Shown piece by piece: positions 27,313-37,122 of a stretch of 64,000 bases of DNA. Under the pieces are notes generated by a model. That model saw only the letters and a list, made by a program, of their open reading frames with translations, was not told the DNA's origin and ran no database searches. The position numbers and the translations under genes are program-made. This DNA is from Pedobacter paludis (GTDB taxonomy: Bacteria; Bacteroidota; Bacteroidia; Sphingobacteriales; Sphingobacteriaceae): positions 1-64,000 of the forward strand of contig NZ_QGNY01000006.1 in the NCBI RefSeq assembly GCF_003173575.1, read 5' to 3'. Position 1 is the first letter of the stretch. Each line of letters begins with the position of its first letter.

Positions 27313-29706
27313 ATGCAGAAGATAACCTATTCAGAAATCATTAAATACGCGCTCAAAAAAAACAACACAATCAAAACCAGACTATCATCAGCTTTGCTGA
27401 TGGTAGTCTTACTTGCAAATTTGCAGACCTTAGGCCAACAAGAAAAATCTGCAAATGTAATGCCTTTTAATAAGGTAATTGCACCAAATGCAACGGTGAG
27501 CAATGGTTTTTTTAAGGTTTATCATCAAAATAAAGAATACTATTTTGAAATACCCGATAGTATGCTGGGTAGAGAAATGGTTTTGGTCAACCGTATAGTT
27601 AAAACTTATGCAAACAGTTCGACCTTTGCAGGCGATCAGCTTGCGCCACAGCAGGTTATAAGATTCAATAAAACAAAAGATAATAAGATTGTACTTTATA
27701 ATCCCAGTTATACAATAAATCCTGCTGATAGTACCTCCCAAATATTTGCCTCCCTTAGCAAGTCGAATTTAATGCCTGTTAAGGCAACCTTCGATATCAA
27801 GGCATTGGGAAAGGAACTACATTCGAGTTTAATAGATGTTACGGATTTTATTATTAAAAGCGATTTGTTTTCAGAGGAGGCCAGTTCACTCACTTCGATA
27901 AATGCTTTTAGAGATAACATTGAGATTTCTGCGCTGAGAAAAGGAGGAAGCGGCGATACTGAGGTAAATACATCTATTTTACTGTTGCCTGAAAAACCGA
28001 TGCAGCCACGCTATTTTGATGAGCGCATTGGCTATTTCAATACAAGTTCGCTCATTTATGATGAAAACGGAACTAAAGAAATAAAATTGATAAAGCGACG
28101 TCGTTTAGAGCCTAAAGCCGAAGATTGGGAAAAATATTTAAAAGGAGAATTGGTAGAACCAAAACAACCTATTGTATTCTATATCGACCCGAGTACACCA
28201 AAAAAATGGATTCCTTATCTTATGGATGGTGTTAAAGATTGGCAACCCGTGTTAGAAAAGGCGGGTTTCAAAAATGCTATTTATGCCAGGTTGGCACCGA
28301 CAAAAGAAGAAGATAGTTCGTGGCGTTTAGAAGATGCGGCGCACTCTGCTATAATTTATAAAGCATCGGCCATTGGCGAAGCCAATGCGCCAAATATTTA
28401 CGATCCACGAAGCGGAGAGATTTTAGAAAGCCACATCAACTGGCATCATGGAATTATGAAACTCATCCATGATACTTATTTCATTCAGGCATCGGCTAAT
28501 GATCCGAAAGCCCGTACAACCCATTATGATGATGAATTAATGGGACAGCTGATCAGAATTATTTTGTCTCACGAAATTGGGCACACATTAGGTTTGTTGC
28601 ACAATATGGGTGCCAGTTCAACTGTTCCGGTAGAAAAACTTCGCGATAAAAAGTGGATTGAAGCACACGGACATACGCCATCATTGATGGACTATTCCCG
28701 TTTTAATTATGTGGCACAACCTGAAGACGGAATTACAGGAAAAGATCTTTTTCCAAGAATCGGCGATTACGACAAATGGGCTATTGAATGGGGTTATAGA
28801 TTATTACCTCAATTTAAAACTGCTCCTGAAGAACAAGTTTATTTAACACAACTGACGACGGAAAGGCTGAAAAATCCAAGCTTACTATACTTAAATGGTG
28901 ATGATTCTAACGAAAATGACCCTAGGGCACAAATGGAAGATTTAGGGGATAATGCAATGAAAGCCGGCGAATACGGTATAGCCAATTTAAAGAGAGTTGT
29001 TCCAAATCTTATCGAATGGACCAAAGAACCCGGACAAGGCTACGCTAATTTAAGTATGATGTACCATGAAATTATAGGCTATACGCCTAATGGAGCGCCT
29101 TATGGTCAGTACAGCAACTATATTGGTCATGTGTTGAAAAATATCGGTGGCATTTATAAAACACCTCGTATTGCAGGCGATTCAGCAGCAATTCTGCAAT
29201 ACGTACCAAAAAGCATTCAAAAACAAGCCGTGCTTTTCTTAAATAAACAGCTGTTTGAAACTCCTTACTGGCTTTTAAACAAAGAGGTGTTGTCCAGAAC
29301 CGCTGATAACCCGCTTTCTGTTATCGGAAACATCCAAAAAATAACTTTTAATAAGTTGGTTAACAACAATCTTAACCTCACGTTCAGGTCTGAGGCTGCT
29401 CTTGGCGACGAGGCCTACACGGCAACAGAATTATTAAGCGATTTAAAAAATGGTATCTGGAGTGAATTAATCACAAATAAGCCAATTTCAATTTATAGAA
29501 GAAATCTTCAGAAAAATTACATCATCGCCTTAAACGGGATGCTGGGAAACTCGAGAGATGCAAGTGATTTATCCTCTATAGTGAAAGCACACCTGCAGGT
29601 GTTGCTTGGTGAAATCAACTTATCAATTTCACGAACTTCGAATGAAAGTTCAAAATTACACCTAAAATATGTTGCTGAACTTATCCAAAAGACTATCAAA
29701 AATTAA
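27313..29706 (+). CDS. Zinc-dependent metalloprotease (DUF5117/DUF5118 architecture)
   Basis: The 797-residue protein has an N-terminal hydrophobic signal (LSSALLMVVLLANLQTLG). DUF5118- and DUF5117-like regions follow, then a metzincin-type active site HEIGHTLGLLHN (ligands H420, H424, H430; catalytic E421) with a downstream Met-turn candidate at SLMDY (M459). It should be a periplasmic or surface endopeptidase. Its place in a SusC/SusD operon with a thioredoxin-like protein and an esterase suggests it trims protein or peptide substrates for import. All catalytic residues are intact. Confidence 0.88.
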   Translation: MQKITYSEIIKYALKKNNTIKTRLSSALLMVVLLANLQTLGQQEKSANVMPFNKVIAPNATVSNGFFKVYHQNKEYYFEIPDSMLGREMVLVNRIVKTYANSSTFAGDQLAPQQVIRFNKTKDNKIVLYNPSYTINPADSTSQIFASLSKSNLMPVKATFDIKALGKELHSSLIDVTDFIIKSDLFSEEASSLTSINAFRDNIEISALRKGGSGDTEVNTSILLLPEKPMQPRYFDERIGYFNTSSLIYDENGTKEIKLIKRRRLEPKAEDWEKYLKGELVEPKQPIVFYIDPSTPKKWIPYLMDGVKDWQPVLEKAGFKNAIYARLAPTKEEDSSWRLEDAAHSAIIYKASAIGEANAPNIYDPRSGEILESHINWHHGIMKLIHDTYFIQASANDPKARTTHYDDELMGQLIRIILSHEIGHTLGLLHNMGASSTVPVEKLRDKKWIEAHGHTPSLMDYSRFNYVAQPEDGITGKDLFPRIGDYDKWAIEWGYRLLPQFKTAPEEQVYLTQLTTERLKNPSLLYLNGDDSNENDPRAQMEDLGDNAMKAGEYGIANLKRVVPNLIEWTKEPGQGYANLSMMYHEIIGYTPNGAPYGQYSNYIGHVLKNIGGIYKTPRIAGDSAAILQYVPKSIQKQAVLFLNKQLFETPYWLLNKEVLSRTADNPLSVIGNIQKITFNKLVNNNLNLTFRSEAALGDEAYTATELLSDLKNGIWSELITNKPISIYRRNLQKNYIIALNGMLGNSRDASDLSSIVKAHLQVLLGEINLSISRTSNESSKLHLKYVAELIQKTIKN

Positions 29707-29730
29707 ATCAATATTGTAACACAAACACAC

Positions 29731-30969
29731 ATGAGAAAATTAAGCATTTTATTATTATTCATTTTGCCGTTCTTGGTTAAAGCGCAAGATAAGGGCATTC
29801 ATTTCGAACATGGATTAACCTGGGAGCAGGTAAAAGCAAAGGCCAAGGCAGAAAACAAATTAATATTTATTGACTGTTATGCCACATGGTGTGGCCCGTG
29901 CAAAATGATGAGCAACACCGTATTTCCGCAAGAAAAGGCCGGAACATTTTTTAATAAAAATTTTATTAGTGTTAAACTTCAGTTTGATACTACGGCAAAA
30001 GATAATAGCGAGGTAAAAGCCTGGCATGCTGTTGCCGCTGATATTCAAAAGAAATATGAAATCAAAGCTTTTCCAACCTTCTTGTTTATGAATAGCGATG
30101 GAGAAGCAGTACACAGAATGGTTGGTGCATCATCTACTGCTGATGAGTTTGTTGCCTTAGCCAGCGATGCTATTGACCCTTCGAAACAGTATTATACTGT
30201 TGCTAAAAAATATAATGAAGGCGAGAGAGACCCTTCTGTATTGAGAAATATGGCAATTGCCATGCTTAAAGAAGGAAATGATACAGCGGCTGTTCGTTTA
30301 ACCTCAGAATATATTGCAACCCAAAAAACAATGTTTACGAAAGATAACATTCAATTGATTTCATATTTCACGAGAAGTGGCGCAGATAACGGTTTTAAAT
30401 TCTTTTATAACAATATGGCCAAGGTTGATTCGGTAATGGGTCCGGAAACGGCCGCAAATATTTTGAAACCAATTATTGAAGAAGAAGAGGTAAACTCGAA
30501 GGCATTTGTTTCCCGCAGTAAAACTGATTGGGCTACCGTAAAAGCGAATGCTATTGCAAAGTATCCAGCAATGGCCCAATATGTAGATAAGATGGTTATT
30601 TCTTGTAGAATCCGTTATTATAGTAACACCGCTGATTGGAAAAATTTTGCAGATGCTGCGGTAGATTATATGAAAAGTTATGGCGACATGGCCTCACCAG
30701 AAACGCTTAACAATTTAGCTTGGGACGTATTTAAAAACTGTACGGATGTAAAATATTTAACTCAGGCTGCTGATTGGAGTAAAGCTTCATTTAAAGGTGG
30801 CGATAATCCGGTTTATATGGATACTTACGCAAATATTCTGTATAAACTTGGAAAGAAAAAAGAAGCCTTGGTTATGGAAAATAAAGCAGTGGCTTTAGCT
30901 GGAAAATCTAATAATGCCAGCTATCTTGAGACATTGAATAAAATGAAAAAAGGCTTAAAAACTTGGTAA
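29731..30969 (+). CDS. Secreted thioredoxin-domain protein
   Basis: A signal peptide (MRKLSILLLFILPFLVKA) is followed by a thioredoxin fold with the active site YATWCGPCKMM (C54, C57) and the cis-Pro segment KAFPTFLFM. The C-terminal 250 residues are helical and TPR-like, ending GKKKEALVMENKAVALAG. The protein is likely a periplasmic thiol reductase that opens disulphides, which would help degrade folded, disulphide-bonded proteins. It lies 24 bases after the metalloprotease gene and 3 bases before the esterase gene. Confidence 0.85.
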   Translation: MRKLSILLLFILPFLVKAQDKGIHFEHGLTWEQVKAKAKAENKLIFIDCYATWCGPCKMMSNTVFPQEKAGTFFNKNFISVKLQFDTTAKDNSEVKAWHAVAADIQKKYEIKAFPTFLFMNSDGEAVHRMVGASSTADEFVALASDAIDPSKQYYTVAKKYNEGERDPSVLRNMAIAMLKEGNDTAAVRLTSEYIATQKTMFTKDNIQLISYFTRSGADNGFKFFYNNMAKVDSVMGPETAANILKPIIEEEEVNSKAFVSRSKTDWATVKANAIAKYPAMAQYVDKMVISCRIRYYSNTADWKNFADAAVDYMKSYGDMASPETLNNLAWDVFKNCTDVKYLTQAADWSKASFKGGDNPVYMDTYANILYKLGKKKEALVMENKAVALAGKSNNASYLETLNKMKKGLKTW

Positions 30970-30972
30970 ATT

Positions 30973-32130
30973 ATGTGCTTTAAAAAAGAATTCCTATTAA
31001 TTGGGCTAATCAGTTTCAATTTCATCCAACTTGCTTTTGCGCAAAAGTTAAGTAGGAGTGATGCCGACAATTTTGCTCAATCAGAACTTGCAAGAGAAAT
31101 AAATCTGTACAAGCTCCAAGTTGGAGACAGTTGGAAAACCAATGTGGTTTTGTATAAGGATTTGGTTATGAAATATGATTATAAAATCTTTGGAAAGAAA
31201 CCTGAAACTGGCAGAAGTTTGTTTATTTCTTTACATGGAGGGGGTAATGCTGCTCCAGATGTAAATGATCAGCAGTGGCAAAATCAACACTTTTTGTATA
31301 CTCCGGCAGAAGGGGTTTATCTCGTGCCACGAGCACCAACCAATACCTGGAATCTATGGCACGAAGATCATATAGATAACATGCTCGATTCGATAATAAA
31401 AAGAGCGGTAATTTTTTTAGGTGTAAATCCGAATAAGGTTTACATTATGGGCTATTCTGCAGGAGGCGATGGCGTGTTTCAGTTGGCTCCAAGAATGGCA
31501 GATCGCTGGGCTGCTGCCGCAATGATGGCTGGGCACCCAGGTGATGCCTCTGCCTTGCCATTAAGAAATTTGCCCTTTACTGCTTTTGTTGGTGGTGCTG
31601 ATGCTGCTTATAACAGAAATAAACTTGTGAAGGCATGGGGAGAAAAATTGGATAGCTTAAAAATGTTAGATACTGCAGGATATACCCATTCTACAACAGT
31701 TTATGAGGGTTTGCCACATTGGATGAATAGAAAAGATACCATTGCTTTGGATTGGATGGCGAAATTTACCAGAAATCCATTGCCCAAAAAAATAAATTGG
31801 GTTCAGGATGATCGGCACGAAACCGATTTTTATTGGCTCAGTACCGATTCAGTGGGTTTGAAGACGGGAAATTCAGCAACAGTTTCTGTAAAAGAGAATA
31901 CGATAAACATTGAACATAATGATTATGAGAGGCTTTTTATTTATTTAAACGATAAATTGGTCAACCTCGATAAAGCAATTAAAGTTCTGTATAATGGAAA
32001 GGTTGTTTTTAATGGGAAAGTAAATCGTACGGCTAAAACAATTACCGAAACCATTACCAAAAGGCTAGATCCGAATATGGTTTTCAGCGCAAAACTGGAA
32101 GTGAAAAACGGGAAGGTTAATCGTTTATAA
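30973..32130 (+). CDS. Secreted alpha/beta hydrolase (esterase/depolymerase-like)
   Basis: An N-terminal signal (LLIGLISFNFIQLAFA) precedes an esterase domain of the PHB-depolymerase/feruloyl-esterase-like type. The nucleophile elbow is GYSAGGDG (S162). D210 (VGGADAAYN) and H249 (GLPHWMNR) are the likely other triad members. The oxyanion region is SLHGGGNAAPD. Residues 275-385 form a small beta-rich C-terminal domain. It is the last gene of the SusC/SusD operon; the substrate is unknown. Confidence 0.8.
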   Translation: MCFKKEFLLIGLISFNFIQLAFAQKLSRSDADNFAQSELAREINLYKLQVGDSWKTNVVLYKDLVMKYDYKIFGKKPETGRSLFISLHGGGNAAPDVNDQQWQNQHFLYTPAEGVYLVPRAPTNTWNLWHEDHIDNMLDSIIKRAVIFLGVNPNKVYIMGYSAGGDGVFQLAPRMADRWAAAAMMAGHPGDASALPLRNLPFTAFVGGADAAYNRNKLVKAWGEKLDSLKMLDTAGYTHSTTVYEGLPHWMNRKDTIALDWMAKFTRNPLPKKINWVQDDRHETDFYWLSTDSVGLKTGNSATVSVKENTINIEHNDYERLFIYLNDKLVNLDKAIKVLYNGKVVFNGKVNRTAKTITETITKRLDPNMVFSAKLEVKNGKVNRL

Positions 32131-32135
32131 TTTTA

Positions 32136-32237
32136 AAAGAGAGTGGTTAAAGAATGTTGCTTTAAAATGTAGAAGTTTAGTTAGTGGCAACATCAGCAAT
32201 TAAAGGTTAGGTATTTAATTTCTTTAACCCTCTCTTT
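32136..32237. repeat. Spaced inverted repeat after the esterase gene
   Basis: The left arm at 32136-32154 reads AAAGAGAGTGGTTAAAGAA. It pairs, with one unpaired base, with TTCTTTAACCCTCTCTTT at 32220-32237. About 65 bases separate the arms. It could fold the operon's 3' UTR into a long hairpin. No T-run follows directly, so it is not a classical terminator. Confidence 0.5.
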
Positions 32238-32322
32238 ATTTAAAAAAACCTGATGATAAGTTAACATTCTAGAAAAATTGAAAAATTAACTTTGAAGTCA
32301 GAAGCTGTTTCCGGTAGTAAAA

Positions 32323-32673
32323 CTATTTTAAGAAATCCTCACGGTGAGGATTAAAAATGTCAATTAACAGTCCTGCCTCCAAACAAATAACGCCGTGAAA
32401 TACCATGGTTGGCGCAAAAAATACATCACCCTCATTAAGAACTTTTTTATCATCACCCATTGTAACCTCAAAGCTTCCTTTTGCTACGTAGCTCATTTGT
32501 AGGTGTGGGTGATTATGAATGGTGCCAATTGCATCTTTTTCAAACGCTACTTTAACCAGCATCAAAGCATTATCGTAAGCCATAATTTTGCGCTTAACTC
32601 CGGCACCTAAATCTTCCCAGTCAATATCCTGATCAGAAATTAACGCTTTGTTTGTTAAATCTTTGAAGTTCAT
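32323..32673 (-). CDS. Cupin-domain protein
   Basis: The 116 residues form a single cupin barrel with the first motif HNHPHLQMSYVAKGSFEVTMGD, which holds a likely metal-binding His pair, and the second motif FFAPTMVFHGVICLEAGLLIDIF. Small cupins of this kind often have no known substrate and may bind a sugar or act as a dioxygenase-like fold. It sits downstream of ilvA on the same strand, with a REP-like element between, so co-transcription is uncertain. Confidence 0.8.
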   Translation of the reverse strand: MNFKDLTNKALISDQDIDWEDLGAGVKRKIMAYDNALMLVKVAFEKDAIGTIHNHPHLQMSYVAKGSFEVTMGDDKKVLNEGDVFFAPTMVFHGVICLEAGLLIDIFNPHREDFLK

Positions 32674-32702
32674 TTTTTATCAATTTTGGTTAATTCCGAA
32701 AA

Positions 32703-32790
32703 ATCGTCATTTCGACTGAAGCATAGCGAAATGGGGAAATCTTTTAACATAGTTTTCTTGAATTCGTTGCACTCCGCTCGAAATGACGAT
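32703..32790. repeat. REP-like palindromic element with perfect inverted ends
   Basis: The ends ATCGTCATTTCGA (32703-32715) and TCGAAATGACGAT (32778-32790) are exact inverted copies of 13 bases. The interior contains GCATAGCGAAATGG and CACTCCGCTCG. The left half matches the copy at 11068. It fills the ilvA-cupin spacer. Confidence 0.7.
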
Positions 32791-32831
32791 ACGCATTTTA
32801 CGCTTCCAAAAATCATTTGTACGGTTAATCC

Positions 32832-34082
32832 TTAAACCAAATACTCAAATAAAGTCTGGTCTTGGTTCAGTTCGATGATTTCGAATTTAAACTCCTTCAT
32901 CCTTTCGAGTAAACTTGCGTAATCATCTTTGTTTGTGAGTTCAATTCCCACCAATGCAGGTCCGTTTTCTTTATTTGTTTTTTTGATAAACTCAAAACGG
33001 GTAATGTCATCCTGCGGACCTAAAACCTCATTCACGAATAATTTTAATGCTCCCGGTCTTTGCGGGAAACGAACAATGAAATAGTGTTTCAGTCCTTCAA
33101 AAAGTAAAGATTTCTCTTTAATTTCCTGCATGCGCTCAATGTCGTTATTGCCGCCACTTACAATGCATACAACAGTTTTACCTTCAATTTGGTCTTTTAA
33201 CTGCTCTAAAGCCGCAACCGATAACGCACCTGCAGGTTCTACAACAATAGCATCTTCATTATAAAGTTTTAAGATGGTTGTGCAAACTTGCCCTTCAGGA
33301 ATTAAGTAAGTAGAACTTAACAGCTCCTTGCAATATTTATAAGTTATCCAGCCCATTCTTTTAACCGCTGCGCCATCAACAAAACGCTCTATATTTTCAA
33401 CGGTTATAGGGCCGCCATTTTTAAGTGCTTCGCTTAATGAAGGAGCACCCATTGGCTCTACACCAAAAATTTTAACAGAGGGCTTTACGGTTTGCAAATA
33501 AGAACTCACGCCCGATGCTAAGCCACCACCGCCAACAGGCACAATTATGGCATCAAGCTCCGGTAAATCCTGAAAAATTTCCATCGCAACGGTAGCCTGT
33601 CCCTCAATTACTTTGTCATCATCAAAAGGCGGTATAAACGTCGATGATTTTTCTTCACAATAAATCAAAGCCTCTTTTAAACAATCATCAAAAGTATCGC
33701 CAACTAAAACAATTTCAATATTGTCGCCGCCAAACATATTTACCTGCTTAATTTTCTGTTTGGGTGTTATTTCGGGCATAAATATTACGCCCTTAATGTT
33801 TAACTTTTTGCAAGAATAAGCAACACCTTGGGCATGATTACCAGCGCTGGCACAAACAATACCATTTTTTAATGCATCAGCAGGCAATGTGCTGATTTTA
33901 TTATAGGCACCACGCAATTTATAGGAACGTACAATTTGTAAATCTTCTCTTTTAAGATAAATATTCGCATTGTATTTTAACGATAGCCCTTCATTAAATT
34001 CGAGAGGGGTGCGTTTTACAACACCTTCTAAAGTTTTAAAAGCGCCTTCAAAATCGAAAGTATTTTTTATTGTATTAGTCAT
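32832..34082 (-). CDS. ilvA: Threonine ammonia-lyase (threonine dehydratase)
   Basis: IlvA deaminates threonine to 2-oxobutanoate, the first step specific to isoleucine. The 416 residues contain the PLP lysine motif (REDLQIVRSYKLRGAYNKI), the SAGNHAQG phosphate or cofactor motif and the glycine loop VGGGGLASG. A single C-terminal ACT-like regulatory domain follows (about 325-416, FIVRFPQRPGALKLFVNEVLG). That length fits the shorter single-ACT type. It is the last gene of the branched-chain block, about 430 bases after leuA; that gap is full of repeats, so it might have its own promoter. Confidence 0.95.
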   Translation of the reverse strand: MTNTIKNTFDFEGAFKTLEGVVKRTPLEFNEGLSLKYNANIYLKREDLQIVRSYKLRGAYNKISTLPADALKNGIVCASAGNHAQGVAYSCKKLNIKGVIFMPEITPKQKIKQVNMFGGDNIEIVLVGDTFDDCLKEALIYCEEKSSTFIPPFDDDKVIEGQATVAMEIFQDLPELDAIIVPVGGGGLASGVSSYLQTVKPSVKIFGVEPMGAPSLSEALKNGGPITVENIERFVDGAAVKRMGWITYKYCKELLSSTYLIPEGQVCTTILKLYNEDAIVVEPAGALSVAALEQLKDQIEGKTVVCIVSGGNNDIERMQEIKEKSLLFEGLKHYFIVRFPQRPGALKLFVNEVLGPQDDITRFEFIKKTNKENGPALVGIELTNKDDYASLLERMKEFKFEIIELNQDQTLFEYLV

Positions 34083-34138
34083 TTTTTTAGTATCAAGTAG
34101 TGAGAATCGAGTATCAAGATTTGAATCACACTTATTTT

Positions 34139-34191
34139 TTTTGAAAAGCAGGTTTCAGCGCTTTTCGGTAATTTCACCCCTGCTATACGTT
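34139..34191. repeat. GAAAAGC hairpin repeat, copy 1
   Basis: It contains GAAAAGC at one side and GCTTTTC at the other side of a short loop, then GGTAATTTCACCCCTGCT. It is about 75 percent identical by eye to 43751-43803. The stem is kept in both copies. Confidence 0.6.
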
Positions 34192-34226
34192 ACAATCTTT
34201 TCAACTTCTGTCATGCGCTCCATTTC

Positions 34227-34259
34227 CGTCATTGCGAGGAGAAACGACATAGCGATCTT
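34227..34259. repeat. REP-like CGTCATTGCGAGG element
   Basis: It starts CGTCATTGCGAGGAG and continues AAACGACATAGCGATCTT. This CGTCATTGCGAGG word is a recurrent short intergenic repeat in many bacteria. An inverted-orientation copy is at 44848-44874. Confidence 0.6.
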
Positions 34260-34331
34260 ATTCGCCATTTCTTCAAAAAGTATTTCCACTGCTATCAGGT
34301 TTAGAAAACTTTTGTTCCTGTAAGAAATTAA

Positions 34332-34378
34332 AAAGAACACCCCGCCTTTCAGGCACCCCTCTAAAAGAGGGGAATTGC
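34332..34378. repeat. AACACCCCGCC...CCCCTCTAAAAGAGGGG repeat, forward copy
   Basis: It includes the palindrome CCCCTCTAAAAGAGGGG at 34356-34372, preceded by AACACCCCGCCTTTCAGGC. A diverged copy in the opposite orientation begins 41 bases later. Confidence 0.65.
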
Positions 34379-34418
34379 AAAGCGCAGATAGCAAAATGCT
34401 TTAAAACCTTGAGGAAAA

Positions 34419-34462
34419 GTCCCCTCTTCCAAAGGCGTGTCCGCAGGACGGAGTGTTCCTTT
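34419..34462. repeat. Inverted copy of the same repeat
   Basis: It runs from CCCCTCTTCC to GGACGGAGTGTTCC and reads as the reverse complement of the 34332 copy with several differences. The two copies could form one large stem-loop in the leuA-ilvA transcript. Confidence 0.55.
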
Positions 34463-34514
34463 CAGCTTTAGTCTTTCCTGTCTTCCGACTTTCTAACCTC
34501 GGTTTTCTGACTTC

Positions 34515-36020
34515 CTACAAAAACTTATTAATCGCATCTAAATAGGCATTGGCTGATGCTTTTACGATATCAGTACTGAAACCAAAACCAACGAAAGATT
34601 TTCCGTTATAATCTACTTTCATGTTTACTTTACTTACATCATCACTTCCGCCATGCATCGCCTGGATGGTAAATTCTTTAAGCGTAATATCCTTATCTAT
34701 AATACTTACAATGGCATTTATAGTTGCATCAACGGGGCCATTTCCTTCAGCTTTAGCTTCTTTAACTACACCTTCGTATTGCAATTTAATATTTGCAGTA
34801 GGTTTTTCCTGGTCGCCGCAAACTACTTGAAGTAAATTTAACTTATACCCATTTTTATAAGATTCGATTTCGCCATCGCTCATTAAAAAAAGCAAATCAT
34901 CATCGGTAATGTCTTTTTTCTCATCAGCCAAAACCAAAAAGCGCTCATAAACATCATCAATGTTAATTTTTTCAATATCGTAATCTAACCGCTCTAAATG
35001 GTGTTTTAAAGCATGGCGACCGCTACGGGCGGTTAAAATAATATCAGCGCTGTTTAAACCAACATCCTCAGGATTTATGATTTCATAGTTTTCACGGTGT
35101 TTCAAAAATCCATCTTGGTGAATACCAGAGCTGTGCGCAAAAGCATTTTTACCAACAATCGCTTTGTTTGGCTGTACTGGCATGTGCATCATACGGCTTA
35201 CCATTCCACTAATTTCGGTAAAATGTTTGCTGTTGATACCAGTATGTAAACCTAAGCTGTGTGTTTTCAAAATCATCGAAACTTCCTCTAAAGCCGTGTT
35301 ACCAGCCCTTTCTCCAATTCCGTTTATGGTACATTCAATTTGGCGGGCGCCATTTACCACACCAGCAATACTGTTAGCAGTTGCTAAACCTAAATCGTTA
35401 TGGCAATGAACAGAAATAATTGCTTGATCTATATTTTTAACGTTCTCTTTTAAGTAAAGAATTTTCGAACCATATTGATCTGGCATGCAATAACCGTTTG
35501 TATCAGGAATGTTTACCACCGTTGCACCGGCAGCAATAACAGCTTCAATCATCTGAGCTAAAAATGCATTGTCGGCTCGTCCTGCATCTTCGGCATAAAA
35601 TTCTACATCCTCAACAAATTTCTTGGCGTATTTTACAGCCTCAACAGCTCTTTCTAAAATCTTTTCTCTGGTGCTGTTAAATTTGTATTTGATGTGCATA
35701 TCCGAAGAACCAATTCCTGTATGGATACGCGGATGTTTTGCATACTGTAAGGATTCTGCAGCTACATCAATATCGCCTTTAATTGCACGTGTTAAGGCGC
35801 AAATGGTTGGATTTTTGATCGCTTTTGATAACTCTACGACGCTTTGAAAATCGCCTGGGCTTGAGATTGGGAAACCAGCTTCGATCACATCAACGCCAAG
35901 CAATTCAAGTGCTTTCGCAATTTCAATTTTTTGGTTTGTATCTAATTGGCAACCTGGAACCTGCTCGCCATCGCGTAAGGTGGTATCGAAAATATATACT
36001 TTATTCGGATCGTGTATCAT
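34515..36020 (-). CDS. leuA: 2-isopropylmalate synthase
   Basis: LeuA condenses acetyl-CoA with 2-oxoisovalerate, the committed step of leucine synthesis. The 501 residues contain the DRE-TIM start [13 protein letters not shown], the catalytic/metal motif [15 protein letters not shown] and the [12 protein letters not shown] segment. A C-terminal LeuA regulatory (allosteric) domain covers about residues 385-501. It overlaps leuB by one base (TAATG), indicating translational coupling. No leader peptide or attenuator precedes it directly. Confidence 0.96.
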   Translation of the reverse strand: MIHDPNKVYIFDTTLRDGEQVPGCQLDTNQKIEIAKALELLGVDVIEAGFPISSPGDFQSVVELSKAIKNPTICALTRAIKGDIDVAAESLQYAKHPRIHTGIGSSDMHIKYKFNSTREKILERAVEAVKYAKKFVEDVEFYAEDAGRADNAFLAQMIEAVIAAGATVVNIPDTNGYCMPDQYGSKILYLKENVKNIDQAIISVHCHNDLGLATANSIAGVVNGARQIECTINGIGERAGNTALEEVSMILKTHSLGLHTGINSKHFTEISGMVSRMMHMPVQPNKAIVGKNAFAHSSGIHQDGFLKHRENYEIINPEDVGLNSADIILTARSGRHALKHHLERLDYDIEKINIDDVYERFLVLADEKKDITDDDLLFLMSDGEIESYKNGYKLNLLQVVCGDQEKPTANIKLQYEGVVKEAKAEGNGPVDATINAIVSIIDKDITLKEFTIQAMHGGSDDVSKVNMKVDYNGKSFVGFGFSTDIVKASANAYLDAINKFL

Positions 36021-37120
36021 TATGCTTGGGTTGTTGTGTTAACTTTTTGTGATAAAAATTTAAGAACCAATTTGCCCATTTCGGCTGTGCCCAAAACTTT
36101 AAATCGGTTGGTGGTTTGGTCGGCAATATCGTGTGTTCTGAAACCTTCTTTCAAAACTTCATCAACGGTATCAACCAATAATTTGGCCTCGTCCTTTAGT
36201 CCGAAACCGATTTCGAGCATGAGCGCTGCCGATAGGATAGAGGCCAGAGGATTTGCTAAATCCTTACCCGTAATATCGTGTGCTGAACCATGGATAGGCT
36301 CGAAGAAACCAGTGCTTTCACCAACAGATGCTGAGGCCAACATGCCCATAGAACCCGCAATTTGCGAAGCTTCATCGGTTAAAATATCTCCGAACAAATT
36401 TGCAGTTAAAACCACATCGAATTTCTTAGGATTTTTAATTAACTGCATGGCTGCATTATCGATAAACATATGTTCTGTTTCTACATCAGGATATTGTTTT
36501 GCAATTTCCTGAACGGTTTCACGCCATAGGCGAGAACTTTCCAAAACGTTTGCTTTATCTACCGAGCACAATTTTTTACTGCGTTGTTGCGCCGCTTGGT
36601 AAGCTTTGTGGGCAATACGTTCAACTTCATAACGATGATAAATCATTAAATCTGAAGCTGTATTTCTATCTTCAGAACGGGTTTTTTCTCCGAAATAAAC
36701 ATCGCCAGTTAATTCACGGAAAAACAGGATATCTGTTCCTCTTAAAATTTCTGGTTTAATGCTTGAGGCTTGAAGAAGTTCATCAAATAGTAATATTGGG
36801 CGGAGATTGGCAAATAAACCAAGTTCTTTACGAATTTTTAACAATCCCTGCTCTGGTCTAACTTTTAAGCTTGGATCATTATCATACATAGCATGACCGA
36901 TTGCTCCAAAAAGAATCGCATCGCTTTTTCTTGCTTTTTCTAAAGTCTCATCAGGCAAGGGTTCGCCAGTAACTTCAATTGCCGCGTGTCCCATTAAAGC
37001 TTCATCGAACACAAATTCATGTCCAAAAATTTCGGCAATTTTTTCTAATGCTGCTTTTCCCCATGTAGTAACTTCGGGTCCAATACCGTCTCCAGGTATT
37101 ACTAAAATGTTCTTCTTCAT
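36020..37120 (-). CDS. leuB: 3-isopropylmalate dehydrogenase
   Basis: LeuB oxidises and decarboxylates 3-isopropylmalate with NAD+. The 366 residues start with the family signature [14 protein letters not shown]. They contain the substrate-binding [21 protein letters not shown] and the metal-binding DNAAMQLI and [12 protein letters not shown] motifs. The [14 protein letters not shown] motif is the nucleotide-site signature. It is translationally coupled to leuA and lies 2 bases after the ABC protein gene. Confidence 0.96.
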   Translation of the reverse strand: MKKNILVIPGDGIGPEVTTWGKAALEKIAEIFGHEFVFDEALMGHAAIEVTGEPLPDETLEKARKSDAILFGAIGHAMYDNDPSLKVRPEQGLLKIRKELGLFANLRPILLFDELLQASSIKPEILRGTDILFFRELTGDVYFGEKTRSEDRNTASDLMIYHRYEVERIAHKAYQAAQQRSKKLCSVDKANVLESSRLWRETVQEIAKQYPDVETEHMFIDNAAMQLIKNPKKFDVVLTANLFGDILTDEASQIAGSMGMLASASVGESTGFFEPIHGSAHDITGKDLANPLASILSAALMLEIGFGLKDEAKLLVDTVDEVLKEGFRTHDIADQTTNRFKVLGTAEMGKLVLKFLSQKVNTTTQA

Positions 37121-37122
37121 TC

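Larger units (their letters stand above)
34083..34514. other. 432-base repeat-filled spacer between leuA and ilvA
   Basis: No convincing gene is present. In order, the spacer holds a GAAAAGC hairpin repeat (34139-34191), a REP-like element CGTCATTGCGAGG (34227-34259) and two inverted copies of a third repeat (34332-34378 and 34419-34462). A frame of 79 codons runs through it on the minus strand, but it reads across these repeats and is judged spurious. Confidence 0.75.

Noticed and set aside
34155..34394. 79-codon minus-strand frame in the leuA-ilvA spacer
   Set aside because: It runs across three intergenic repeats, with no ribosome-binding site or recognisable domain.
36012..36512. 166-codon plus-strand frame antisense to leuB
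   Set aside because: leuB on the other strand has every family motif over the same bases; this frame has no recognisable domain and is a shadow of it.
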